In this document: positions 14,068 through 22,282 of the stretch, piece by piece
Layout: the number at the start of each line of letters is the position of its first letter
How positions within the stretch are numbered: the stretch's first letter is position 1
Assembly: GCA_965658965.1 (NCBI GenBank)
Contig: CBFHVV010000036.1
Location: forward strand, 1-27,770
Length of the DNA stretch: 27,770 bases
Direction of reading: 5' to 3'
From: Croceimicrobium sp965658965
GTDB lineage: Bacteria > Bacteroidota > Bacteroidia > Flavobacteriales > Schleiferiaceae
Notes under the pieces: model-generated
What the model was told of the DNA's origin: nothing
The model's database searches: none
What the model saw: the letters and a program-made list of their open reading frames with translations, nothing else
Made by a program: the position numbers and the translations under genes

Positions 14068-14239
14068 GGTATTAATTTATTGTTGGTAAATCGCTGTCAA
14101 AATCCTTTTCAAACTAGCGAGAAATTGTAATTTAGGCTTCCTTTTTACGGAGGGTATAATCAAGGGGAATCCTTGCGCATTTACCCTGCTTGCAAAGGAA
14201 CAACGGAAGGAGCAAAAAAGATTACAATACTTAAGATTT

Positions 14240-15019
14240 ATGGGAAAAATTGTTGCAATCGCCAATCAAAAAGGTGGTGTAGGAAAAACAACTACTGCAG
14301 TTAATCTAGCAGCTAGTCTAGGTGTTTTAGAAAAGAAAGTGTTAATTATCGACGCCGATCCACAAGCGAATACTACTTCCGCTTTAGGCTATGACCCTGA
14401 TGAAATAAAGTTAGGAACTTATCAAGTATTAGAACATGAATCTATTGCTGCCGATGTAATAGTTAGCACTAAAAATCCCAATATGGATTTAATTCCTGCC
14501 CAAATTGACTTAGTGGCAGCAGAAATTGAGTTGGTAGATAAAGACCGTCGTGAGCACATGCTAAAGAGTTCCCTAGAGGAAATTAAGGGAGACTATGATT
14601 TTATTATTATCGATTGCGCACCTTCTTTAGGCCTTATTACCCTAAATGCTCTTACAGCCGCAGATAGTGTAATCATTCCCATTCAGTGCGAATACTTTGC
14701 TTTAGAAGGTTTGGGCAAGCTTCTCAATACCATTAAAAGCGTCCAAAACATTCACAATCCTGATTTAGACATCGAAGGATTACTCCTAACCATGTTTGAT
14801 TCTCGTCTGCGTTTAAGCAATCAAGTTGTGGAAGAGGTTAAAACACATTTCTCAAAAATGGTATTTAATACCATAATTCAAAGAAATGTGCGTTTAAGTG
14901 AGGCTCCTAGTTATGGTGAAACGATAATCATGTACGACGCTTCAAGTAATGGCGCTCAGAATTACCTAAATTTGGCACGCGAATTTTTAGAGAAAAACGA
15001 AGCAATAGAAGCAGAGTAA
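14240..15019 (+). CDS. parA: Chromosome-partitioning ATPase ParA/Soj
   Basis: A 259-aa ATPase with the deviant Walker A motif KGGVGKTT at residues 11-18, the A' motif LIIDADPQANTT, Walker B FIIIDCAP, and the NALTAADSVIIPIQCEYFALEG segment typical of chromosomal Soj/ParA. It lacks an N-terminal DNA-binding extension, which marks it as the short chromosomal type. It binds DNA non-specifically as an ATP dimer and is stimulated by ParB to move the origin region. parB follows after 18 nt, so the pair is an operon. An imperfect hairpin at 14170-14199 lies in the leader; its meaning is unknown. Confidence 0.96.
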   Translation: MGKIVAIANQKGGVGKTTTAVNLAASLGVLEKKVLIIDADPQANTTSALGYDPDEIKLGTYQVLEHESIAADVIVSTKNPNMDLIPAQIDLVAAEIELVDKDRREHMLKSSLEEIKGDYDFIIIDCAPSLGLITLNALTAADSVIIPIQCEYFALEGLGKLLNTIKSVQNIHNPDLDIEGLLLTMFDSRLRLSNQVVEEVKTHFSKMVFNTIIQRNVRLSEAPSYGETIIMYDASSNGAQNYLNLAREFLEKNEAIEAE

Positions 15020-15037
15020 AATTTTTTAGACTAATAA

Positions 15038-15931
15038 ATGGCAGCACCAAAAAGAAAGGCAATGGGCAAAGGCCTTGCCGCACTACTTAAAGATAATGCT
15101 GAATTAAATTCTGCGGAAGATAAAAATGCGGATCAGGTAGTTGGTACTATTGCGGAGCTTGAAATCGGCGATATCCATGCAAATCCTGGCCAGCCGCGCA
15201 CCATATTTGATACAGAAGCTCTTAATGAGTTGGCAGACTCCATCCGTGCTCTGGGTATCATTCAACCAATAACGGTACGTAAATCTGGGGCATCTAAATT
15301 TGAAATCATAAGTGGGGAAAGACGTTTTCGGGCCGCTAAAATTGCAGGTTTAGAAAGCATCCCAGCTTATATTCGTCTTGCGGATGACCAAAGTATGCTA
15401 GAAATGGCTTTGGTTGAAAATATACAGCGTGAGGAACTCGACCCCATTGAAGTAGCTTTAAGCTACGAACGACTGATTGACGAATGTGAGCTTACCCAAG
15501 AGGAAATGAGTACTCGTGTTGGGAAAAAACGCTCAACCATTACCAACTACTTGCGATTATTAAAATTGCAACCACTTATTCAAGCGGGACTGCGCGATAA
15601 AATGATTGCAGTAGGCCATGCTCGTGCCTTAATTAATGTGGCTAATGAAGAGGATCAGCTAAATTTATATCAAGAAATTATTGCCAAGGAATTAAGTGTT
15701 CGTCAGGTTGAAGAAGCCAGCCGAAAACTAAAAGAAGGCAGTCCCAAAGAAGTAATCAAGAAAACCAAAGCCTCTTTGCCCGAGAAATATGTGCAAATGA
15801 ATCAAGAGCTTAAAGAAGTGCTTGATGCGGAAGTAGAACTTAACAGAAATCAAAGAGGCCGCGGTAAAATTACCATCCCCTTTAAAAACGATCAAGAACT
15901 AGAGCGTTTGTTAGCCTTGCTAAAAAATTAA
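15038..15931 (+). CDS. parB: Chromosome-partitioning protein ParB/Spo0J
   Basis: A 297-aa protein. A basic N-terminal segment (KRKAMGKGLAALL) matches the ParA-stimulating peptide. The CTP-binding ParB/Srx domain shows NPGQPRTIFD, LADSIRALGIIQPITVR and SGERRFRAAK (92-101), then ALVENIQREELDPIEVA. A helix-turn-helix region for parS binding follows (LTQEEMSTRVGKKRSTITNYLRLLKL), and a C-terminal dimerisation region ends RLLALLKN. It loads at parS as a CTP-dependent sliding clamp. I found no sequence close to the parS consensus TGTTTCACGTGAAACA in this window, so the sites are elsewhere. Confidence 0.96.
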   Translation: MAAPKRKAMGKGLAALLKDNAELNSAEDKNADQVVGTIAELEIGDIHANPGQPRTIFDTEALNELADSIRALGIIQPITVRKSGASKFEIISGERRFRAAKIAGLESIPAYIRLADDQSMLEMALVENIQREELDPIEVALSYERLIDECELTQEEMSTRVGKKRSTITNYLRLLKLQPLIQAGLRDKMIAVGHARALINVANEEDQLNLYQEIIAKELSVRQVEEASRKLKEGSPKEVIKKTKASLPEKYVQMNQELKEVLDAEVELNRNQRGRGKITIPFKNDQELERLLALLKN

Positions 15932-15932
15932 T

Positions 15933-16505
15933 GTGCAAAATCGTTTCATTCTACATATTAGCCTCATTCTTGCTCTTTTCGCTTCTTCTAGCTTGCAAGC
16001 CCAAGAAGAGCCTGCGCTTAGTGCAAGCGATACCAATGTAGTAGATTCTACCGAGCTTCATTCGGTAAGTAAAGCAACTTGGCTATCCACCGCAATTCCT
16101 GGAGCAGGACAATTTTACAACCAAGCCTACTGGAAAATGCCGATTATTTATGGAGGCATTGGTGCTTGCATTTACTTGGCTGTAGATAACCACCGACTTT
16201 ACCGCCGGTATCTAGATGCTTTTTTTCTAAAAATAGACTCCAATGCTACGGAAACCAACATCTACGTACAAGCGTATAGTGAAAGGGAACTGATAGAATT
16301 GCAAAATATCTATCGCGACTGGCGAGATCTATCCATAATTATTGGTGCGGTAGTTTGGGCACTCAATGTGGTAGATGCGCATGTTGACGCTCATTTATAC
16401 GATTACAACATGAGTGACAACCTTAGCCTCAGAGCGGAACCTAGTTTATTTTATGTTAATAATTTCCCAGCAGTCGGGCTGCGGCTCAAGTTAAACTTCC
16501 CATGA
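15933..16505 (+). CDS. DUF5683 domain protein, exported
   Basis: A 190-aa protein starting at GTG 1 nt after the parB stop; the ATG at 15931 is in another frame. It has a signal peptide (about 1-23, ending SLQAQ), then a short polar stretch. The DUF5683 core runs through ATWLSTAIPGAGQFYNQAYW (about 48-67), a membrane-like segment KMPIIYGGIGACIYLAV, a YRRYLDAFF stretch, and a second hydrophobic segment SIIIGAVVWALNVVDAHVDAHL. The end is beta-rich (LRAEPSLF...VGLRLKLNF). Its place between parB and dapB is conserved in Bacteroidota, but its function is unknown. It overlaps dapB by 4 nt (ATGA). Confidence 0.82.
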   Translation: MQNRFILHISLILALFASSSLQAQEEPALSASDTNVVDSTELHSVSKATWLSTAIPGAGQFYNQAYWKMPIIYGGIGACIYLAVDNHRLYRRYLDAFFLKIDSNATETNIYVQAYSERELIELQNIYRDWRDLSIIIGAVVWALNVVDAHVDAHLYDYNMSDNLSLRAEPSLFYVNNFPAVGLRLKLNFP

Positions 16506-17215
16506 AAGTAGCATTAATTGGGTACGGTAAAATGGGCCATATTATCGAGAAAAATCTTCTAGTACGAGGACATTCGGTAGTGGCTAAGTTTAATTCCGAG
16601 GGAATCAATTTAAGCGAACTTAAAAAAGCTGAAATTGCCATTGAGTTCAGTAATCCAGAATCGGCTTTTACCAATATTAGAACCTCTATAGAAGCCAATA
16701 TACCTGTTGTTAGTGGTACCACAGGTTGGCTAAAACACTACGAGGAAATTGTTGCTCTCAGTGAAACAAAAAAAGTGGGATTCCTCTACGCTTCAAATTT
16801 TAGCTTGGGGGTAAATTTATTTTTTTCGCTCAACAAAAAGTTGGCAGCATTAATGAGCTCTTACCCTTCCTATCGTGCTAGTTTAAAAGAAATTCATCAC
16901 TTGGAAAAGCTTGATGCACCAAGCGGAACCGCTATAACTTTAGCGGAGCAAATTCTAAGTAAAAACTCCCAGTATACAGATTGGTCTCTAAAAGATAAGG
17001 CCAACTCAAAAAACCTGACCATTGAAGCCTTACGAGAAAAAGACGTTTCAGGAACCCACTTTATTAATTACGAAAGCGAAATAGATTCTATTAGTATTTC
17101 TCATACCGCGCATAACCGCGAAGGCTTTGCCCTTGGTGCAATTTTAGCCGCAGAATACCTTATTGACAAAAATGGCGTTTGCACCATGCAAGATGTCCTA
17201 AACCTACACGAATGA
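16502..17215 (+). CDS. dapB: 4-hydroxy-tetrahydrodipicolinate reductase
   Basis: A 237-aa cytosolic enzyme that reduces hydroxy-tetrahydrodipicolinate to tetrahydrodipicolinate in lysine and diaminopimelate synthesis. It has the nucleotide-binding loop GYGKMG (7-12), VVSGTTGW (about 74-81), the catalytic EIHHLEKLDAPSGTA block and SHTAHNREGFALGAI near the end. It is shorter than E. coli DapB (273 aa), as usual in Bacteroidota. It is coupled at both ends: ATGA overlap with DUF5683 upstream and with lepB downstream. Confidence 0.95.
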   Translation: MKVALIGYGKMGHIIEKNLLVRGHSVVAKFNSEGINLSELKKAEIAIEFSNPESAFTNIRTSIEANIPVVSGTTGWLKHYEEIVALSETKKVGFLYASNFSLGVNLFFSLNKKLAALMSSYPSYRASLKEIHHLEKLDAPSGTAITLAEQILSKNSQYTDWSLKDKANSKNLTIEALREKDVSGTHFINYESEIDSISISHTAHNREGFALGAILAAEYLIDKNGVCTMQDVLNLHE

Positions 17216-18855
17216 CCGTTTTAGAAACCCTACTTTTCTTAATTGCTCTTTACCTTTATTACGGCGTATTAGCCTTACAATTTATTAAAGGTGCAGGCTA
17301 TAAAACATGGCAGGCCCTTATTCCTTTTTACAATATTTATATAATGACTAAAGTGATAGATCGCCCTTGGTGGTTTGTTGTTTTAGCTCTTTTGCCAGTA
17401 GTGGGAAATATTGTTATGGTGGTGATTTTCTATGAGTTGTTGCACGTTTATCGCATCGCAAACACCAAAAACACGATCCTTGGCGTCATTACTCTAGGCT
17501 TGTATTTTGGTTACCTATCTATGGATAGTTCCTTAAAATATCAAGGGCGCGATAAAAAAGAAATACGCAAACATATTGGCGAAGGTTTTTCTTCCATTGT
17601 CTTTGCTATTATTGCCGCCACCCTAATTCGTGCCTTTACCTTCGAAGCCTTTACTATCCCTACCCCTTCTATGGAAAAATCTTTAATGGTAGGCGATTTC
17701 CTCTTTGTTAGTAAACTACAGTATGGTAGTCGTATACCAATGACTCCCTTCTCCCTTCCCTTAATGCACAATAAAATTCCCTTCACTAATGTAAAGGCAT
17801 TTAGCGACCTGGTTGAGTTTCCCTATTTAAGGTTTCCTAAAATTAGCGATGTAGAAAGAAATGACCCCGTGGTTTTTAACTACCCCATGGAAGATGAATA
17901 CCCCGTTGATAAACGCGAGCATTACGTGAAGCGTTGTGTTGGCCTTCCGGGAGATACGCTAAAAATTGTGGATCGCGAAATTTACATTAACGGAGATATT
18001 AATCAATTACCCGATTTAGCTGATCGTCAGTTTCAATATTATGTGCGCACCAATAGCACTCCATTAAGCCCGACCATGGTTAAAGAGCGTTTTGACATTA
18101 ATATGCTTAGTGACCAAGAGCAACAATCGATGCAAGCGCAAGGAGCAGCAGTTTTAATTAACCGTGGTCCAGATTTTCACGAATACCTTATCACCATTAG
18201 CGACTCTGAGATAGAGGAGTTTAAAGCAATGCCAAATATTGTAAACGTCGAGGTAATTAATAGTGAAGTTAGTCTAGCAGATTATCCTGCTGACCTGCCT
18301 CCTACTCTGCACCAACTTTATCATAAATACGCTCCCTTTCAGGTAAATCAAGAAATTTTCCCGAACCCTGCCAACAGTAAAGAAGTATTATTTAAGTGGA
18401 CCCGCGATAATTACGGTCCCATTGTACTACCCAAAGCGGGAGCTAAAGTGGAATTAACGGTAAACAACATTCATCTTTACCGCCGAATTATTGAAGTGTA
18501 TGAAGACAATACTTTAAAACAAGAAGGCCGAGAATTTATTATTAATGGTTCTGCCCAAAGTCATTATACCTTTAAACAAGACTACTATTGGATGATGGGG
18601 GATAATCGCCACAACTCTCTCGATAGCCGCTATTGGGGCTTCGTTCCTGCAGATCATATTGTCGGTAAGCCTGTTTTTATATGGATGAGTTACGATAAAT
18701 ACGCACGCTCATTTAGCGATAAAATTAGAACAGATCGCGTGTTTAGTTTAGCGGGAGGCGATGGTGAACGCCGCTCCTATTTCTGGCCTTTTGCAATACT
18801 TGTAGCTTTAGCTTATAGTATAAATTTTTGGCGTAAAAAGAAAAAAGCAGCCTAA
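17212..18855 (+). CDS. lepB: Signal peptidase I, long Bacteroidota form
   Basis: A 547-aa inner-membrane protease that removes signal peptides after export. The ATG at 17212 overlaps the dapB stop (ATGA) and is better than a start 11 codons upstream. The N-terminal 110 residues form a small membrane domain (YNIYIMTKVIDRPWWFV...LLPVVGNIVMVVIF) like DUF5684, followed by a further helix. The catalytic serine is Ser153 (PTPSMEKSLMVGDFLFV) and the general base Lys240 (YVKRCVGLPGD); the later box GDNRHNSLDSRYWGFVP lies at about 463-479. Between the lysine and that box is about 220 residues, far more than in E. coli; this insertion is usual for the phylum. A last helix with a KKKKKAA end follows. 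A WbqC-family gene starts directly after the stop. Confidence 0.95.
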   Translation: MTVLETLLFLIALYLYYGVLALQFIKGAGYKTWQALIPFYNIYIMTKVIDRPWWFVVLALLPVVGNIVMVVIFYELLHVYRIANTKNTILGVITLGLYFGYLSMDSSLKYQGRDKKEIRKHIGEGFSSIVFAIIAATLIRAFTFEAFTIPTPSMEKSLMVGDFLFVSKLQYGSRIPMTPFSLPLMHNKIPFTNVKAFSDLVEFPYLRFPKISDVERNDPVVFNYPMEDEYPVDKREHYVKRCVGLPGDTLKIVDREIYINGDINQLPDLADRQFQYYVRTNSTPLSPTMVKERFDINMLSDQEQQSMQAQGAAVLINRGPDFHEYLITISDSEIEEFKAMPNIVNVEVINSEVSLADYPADLPPTLHQLYHKYAPFQVNQEIFPNPANSKEVLFKWTRDNYGPIVLPKAGAKVELTVNNIHLYRRIIEVYEDNTLKQEGREFIINGSAQSHYTFKQDYYWMMGDNRHNSLDSRYWGFVPADHIVGKPVFIWMSYDKYARSFSDKIRTDRVFSLAGGDGERRSYFWPFAILVALAYSINFWRKKKKAA

Positions 18856-19461
18856 TTGAAAGCAGCTCTTTTTAGCTCAACCTACTGGGGGCCATTATCC
18901 TATTACAGCAAGGTTTTGCAATATGACAAAATCATTCTCGAAGCTAAAGAAAGTTTCGTCAAACAGTCTTATCGTAATCGCACTTACGTAGATGGGCCAA
19001 ATGGACCCTTGATGCTAAACCTTAGTGTTAACCATCAATCGCCCAGGCAAATTGATTTAATTGAATTAAACCAAAGTGAAAAATGGGCGCAAAAGCATTG
19101 GCAAGCTCTACAAACCTCCTATGGTTCAAGTCCCTTTTTCGACGCTATTGCTGGTGACCTAGAAGACTTCTATCAAAAGCCCTATCATAGATTGTGGGAT
19201 TTAAACTTAGGTAGTTTTAAACTAATCTGCAAATGGCTACGCATCCAGCCCCAGCTGCAATTTAGCGATGAATGGTTTGCCGAAAGCAGCTACTATGATG
19301 ACCTGAGGAATGAATTTCATCCGAAACTTAAAGGGCCAATTAAATTTCCTGCTTACCCCCAGGTATTTGATCATAAGGATGGTTTTATTGAAAACCTCTC
19401 GGTTCTCGACCTTATTTGTAATGAAGGCCCTGCGGCTTTCGACTACTTAAAGCAGCTTTAA
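18856..19461 (+). CDS. WbqC-like family protein
   Basis: A 201-aa protein starting at TTG directly after the lepB stop. The sequence from this codon (MKAALFSSTYWGPLSYYSKV) is the usual family N-terminus, so the TTG is accepted. Conserved parts are SYRNRTYVDGPNGPLMLNLSV (split around residues 38-58), WAQKHWQALQTSYGSSPFF (about 77-95) and an end SVLDLICNEGPAAFDYL. WbqC-like proteins were first noted in O-antigen loci; their activity is unknown. In Bacteroidota the gene is often beside lepB, as here, so a role in envelope biogenesis is inferred only from context. Confidence 0.85.
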   Translation: MKAALFSSTYWGPLSYYSKVLQYDKIILEAKESFVKQSYRNRTYVDGPNGPLMLNLSVNHQSPRQIDLIELNQSEKWAQKHWQALQTSYGSSPFFDAIAGDLEDFYQKPYHRLWDLNLGSFKLICKWLRIQPQLQFSDEWFAESSYYDDLRNEFHPKLKGPIKFPAYPQVFDHKDGFIENLSVLDLICNEGPAAFDYLKQL

Positions 19462-19489
19462 TTTGTACTTTCGTGGCAAGCTTAAAAAA

Positions 19490-20569
19490 ATGATGAAACT
19501 TTCCTTTTATTGTCTACTCTTTCTCTTTGTCTTCGAGTTAAGTGCACAAGATTGCGAAACTGAAAAAGCCTTGGTGAATGCACCGAGCGGCCTAATCTTG
19601 CGAAAGCAAGTTGCCAAAGGCTATATCAATACGATCCCTTTTGGAGATACCGTTTTATTCTGCTCTAAAAAGAGTTATGGTAGAGCCGAATATGAAGGAA
19701 CCAAAGGAGATTGGCGTAAAGTCTATATCGCTGACCAAATCGGCTATATGTTTGACGGTTTTCTTAAACCAATACTGCAGGATTCAGCAGCTTTAAAAAG
19801 TTTGGACACAATTTCCCCCAAGCCCTCCGCGGAAAGCGATAGCCTCTTAGTGCAAGAATCGCCAAAATTAAAGGCAATATCGCTGCACCCAAACTTGAAA
19901 AGTGATCGTTTACAACTAGCCATTGAAAGTTATAATTTTTGTGGTGACATTCAGAGCTTAGACCCTAGCCTTTACTGGTATGGCCTTTTTTTAGACGACG
20001 AAAATAAGCCTGATGGGCTACATAGCATTAAGCCTTTAGATCTTAAACTTATTTTAAGTAAAGAAAAGGTAGGTAAGGGATTAGAATTTGATATTCTAAC
20101 AGATCAAGAGCAGCGCAGCCTTTTCCTGCTCGGCTCTGAGAAGATAATTCCCTATCAAGATATTACACTTTACGACCAAAGTGAAGCGATGCGGGTAAGA
20201 GGCTCAAAGCTATTTCCCGGGCAACAGTTATACTTAGACCAAGAACAAAAAGTAAGCTTAACGGCTACGGGACAAGTACTTAAAGCAGGGGATTGCCCAG
20301 TTTTAAAAGATTACCAGATAGTAATAAACTATCAAAACGAAGGAAAGAAAATTGAACAAAATCTGGCAGAACTCATTCCAAATTACGGTGAATGCCAAAT
20401 CCCGCGAATTTACTGGTACGGCGATCTTAGTGGCGACGGATTGAGTGACATTATTTTTGTTAGCGTTTTTGAGGATAAAAACGTTTTTACCTTTTTACAA
20501 AGTGTACCAAATCCCAAAGCCGCGCTCTTTACTACCAAAGCAGTTTTCACCCTAACTAATTGTCAATAA
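19490..20569 (+). CDS. Exported protein with bacterial SH3-like domain, function unknown
   Basis: A 359-aa protein when started at the ATG at 19490; a TTG further up (19463) would put nine extra residues ahead of the signal peptide. The signal peptide is about 1-20 (MKLSFYCLLFLFVFELSAQ). A bacterial SH3-like domain follows at about 25-95 (PSGLILRKQVAKG...ADQIGYMFDGFL). The middle is unrecognised. Near the end (about 325-340) a DLSGDGLSDIIFV segment has the spacing of a calcium-binding DxSGDGxxD loop. It is probably periplasmic or surface-attached. The carboxylase gene starts 1 nt after its stop, but the two functions look unrelated. Confidence 0.7.
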   Translation: MMKLSFYCLLFLFVFELSAQDCETEKALVNAPSGLILRKQVAKGYINTIPFGDTVLFCSKKSYGRAEYEGTKGDWRKVYIADQIGYMFDGFLKPILQDSAALKSLDTISPKPSAESDSLLVQESPKLKAISLHPNLKSDRLQLAIESYNFCGDIQSLDPSLYWYGLFLDDENKPDGLHSIKPLDLKLILSKEKVGKGLEFDILTDQEQRSLFLLGSEKIIPYQDITLYDQSEAMRVRGSKLFPGQQLYLDQEQKVSLTATGQVLKAGDCPVLKDYQIVINYQNEGKKIEQNLAELIPNYGECQIPRIYWYGDLSGDGLSDIIFVSVFEDKNVFTFLQSVPNPKAALFTTKAVFTLTNCQ

Positions 20570-20570
20570 A

Positions 20571-22199
20571 ATGGATATAGAATTTAATAAGAACGAAGAT
20601 CATTTAAAAATCTTAGTCTCTGAACTAAAAACAAAGCTTAAAAAAATCCATTTGGGCGGTGGAGAAGCGAAAATTGCAAAACAGCATAAACAAGGAAAAC
20701 TAAGTGCCCGTGAACGAGTTTCTTTTTTATTAGATAAAGGAAAGCCACAAATTGAAATCGGTGCTTTTGCTGGAGATGGCATGTATAAAGACTATGGCGG
20801 CTGTCCCGGTGGCGGTGTGGTGGTAATTTTGGGATATGTAAAAGGACGCATGTGCATAATTGTAGCCAACGATGCTACGGTTAAAGCGGGTGCCTGGTTC
20901 CCAATTACCGGGAAAAAGAACCTTCGTGCCCAAGAACTGGCTCTCGAAAATCACATTCCGATTATTTACTTAGTAGATAGTGCCGGAGTGTTCCTACCTA
21001 TGCAGAATGAAATCTTTCCTGACAAAGAAAATTTTGGTAGAATATTCCGCAATAATGCAATCCTCTCCTCTATGGGAGTAACACAAATTGCGGCCATAAT
21101 GGGGAGCTGTGTAGCAGGGGGAGCCTATTTGCCAATTATGAGCGATGAAGCCTTAATTGTAGACAAAACAGGCAGCATCTTTTTAGCCGGTTCTTACCTT
21201 GTTAAGGCTGCAATAGGCGAGGATATTGACAATGAGACCTTAGGCGGGGCTACCACGCACTGTGAGATTTCTGGTGTTACCGACTATAAGAGTAAAGACG
21301 ATAAGGATTGTCTTAGCTCCATTCAAAATATCATCGATAAAATTGGTGACTCAAATAAAGCTGGTTTTAATCGCGCTAAGCCAGCTGAGCCCAGCAAAAA
21401 TCCACAAGAAATTTATGGCTTAATGCCTAAAGAGTCTTCTAAGCCCTATAAAACGCGGGAGATTATTGATCGATTATTAGACAAGTCCGAGTTTGAAGAA
21501 TATAAGGCTGGCTACGGCAGAACCATTATTACGGGCTATGGCAGAATTGACGGCTGGGCGGTTGGTATCGTAGCGAATAATCGTGAGCTTTTGCGCAGTA
21601 AAAAAGGAGAAATGCAATTTGGTGGGGTTATCTACTCTGATAGCGCAGACAAGGCTTCACGCTTTATTGCAAATTGTAATCAAAAGAAAATCCCCTTGGT
21701 ATTTTTGCAAGACGTAACAGGATTTATGGTTGGCTCGCGCAGTGAGCAAGGCGGTATCATTAAAGATGGAGCAAAAATGGTTAATGCCATGAGCAACTCG
21801 GTAGTTCCTAAGTTTACTGTAATTATGAATAATAGCTTTGGTGCCGGAAATTATGCTATGTGCGGTAAAGCTTATGATCCTCGCTTAATTGTAGCTTGGC
21901 CAAACTCTAAACTGGCTGTAATGGGCGGTGCTCAAGCAGCTAAAGTTTTATTACAAATCGAAAAGTCACGTTTAAAAGGTCTCGGTGAAGAAATTACCCC
22001 AGAGGTGGAAAAAGAATTATTGGATCGCATTCATGCCGATTACGAGGAACAAATGAAACCCGAATACGCGGCAGCGCGCCTTTGGACCGATGCTATAATT
22101 GATCCTTTAGACACTCGTAAGTGGATTAGTATGGGCATCGAGATGGCGAATCATGCTCCTATTGAAAAAGCTTATAATCCAGGAATTATCCAGGCTTAA
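20571..22199 (+). CDS. Acyl-CoA carboxylase, carboxyltransferase (beta) subunit
   Basis: A 542-aa crotonase-fold carboxyltransferase, full length. N-terminal part: GKLSARERVSFLLD, GGGVVVILGYVKGR, DSAGVFLPMQ, then GSCVAGGAYLPIMSDEA with the acyl-CoA/biotin oxyanion glycines. C-terminal part: GIVANNRELL, FLQDVTGFMVGSRSE, NSFGAGNYAMCGKAYDPR and AVMGGAQAAKVL. The combination GAYLPIMSDEAL...IFLAGSYLVKAAIGED is closest to methylcrotonyl-CoA carboxylase beta subunits (leucine breakdown), but propionyl- or geranyl-type specificity cannot be excluded. No biotin-carboxylase alpha subunit is in the window. It transfers carboxyl from carboxybiotin to the acyl-CoA. Confidence 0.9.
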   Translation: MDIEFNKNEDHLKILVSELKTKLKKIHLGGGEAKIAKQHKQGKLSARERVSFLLDKGKPQIEIGAFAGDGMYKDYGGCPGGGVVVILGYVKGRMCIIVANDATVKAGAWFPITGKKNLRAQELALENHIPIIYLVDSAGVFLPMQNEIFPDKENFGRIFRNNAILSSMGVTQIAAIMGSCVAGGAYLPIMSDEALIVDKTGSIFLAGSYLVKAAIGEDIDNETLGGATTHCEISGVTDYKSKDDKDCLSSIQNIIDKIGDSNKAGFNRAKPAEPSKNPQEIYGLMPKESSKPYKTREIIDRLLDKSEFEEYKAGYGRTIITGYGRIDGWAVGIVANNRELLRSKKGEMQFGGVIYSDSADKASRFIANCNQKKIPLVFLQDVTGFMVGSRSEQGGIIKDGAKMVNAMSNSVVPKFTVIMNNSFGAGNYAMCGKAYDPRLIVAWPNSKLAVMGGAQAAKVLLQIEKSRLKGLGEEITPEVEKELLDRIHADYEEQMKPEYAAARLWTDAIIDPLDTRKWISMGIEMANHAPIEKAYNPGIIQA

Positions 22200-22223
22200 T
22201 TAAGCAAATCCAAAAACATTTTA

Positions 22224-22282
22224 ATCCTCTTTACTCTTCTAATAGTGTAATTAACTTGACACTTTTAGAAGATGAAGAGGAT
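22224..22282 (+). repeat. Long inverted repeat enclosing the start codon of the DASH cryptochrome gene
   Basis: Left arm 22224-22248 and right arm 22259-22282, separated by 10 nt. The inner 13 bp (CTTCTAATAGTGT / ACACTTTTAGAAG) match at 12 positions and the outer 8 bp (ATCCTCTT / AAGAGGAT) match exactly. In between, the start ATG can pair with TACT with one bulged C and one G-U pair. In RNA the ATG and codons 2-4 would be inside the stem. Just after the right arm comes TTTAGTTT, a weak T-run. It may be a translation-blocking hairpin, an operator, or a terminator for the upstream carboxylase gene. Confidence 0.7.

Noticed and set aside
14170..14199. Imperfect hairpin in the parA leader (TCCTTGC...GCAAAGGA)
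   Set aside because: Stem is interrupted by bulges and no known leader motif or T-run is present; too weak for a separate regulatory call.
14068..14239. A parS site near parAB
   Set aside because: No sequence close to TGTTTCACGTGAAACA was seen here or elsewhere in the window by eye.
22249..22266. TTGACA-like box before the DASH cryptochrome as a sigma-70 promoter
   Set aside because: No TAnnTTTG follows at 17-23 nt, and the ATG comes too soon after it; the inverted repeat explains the sequence better.
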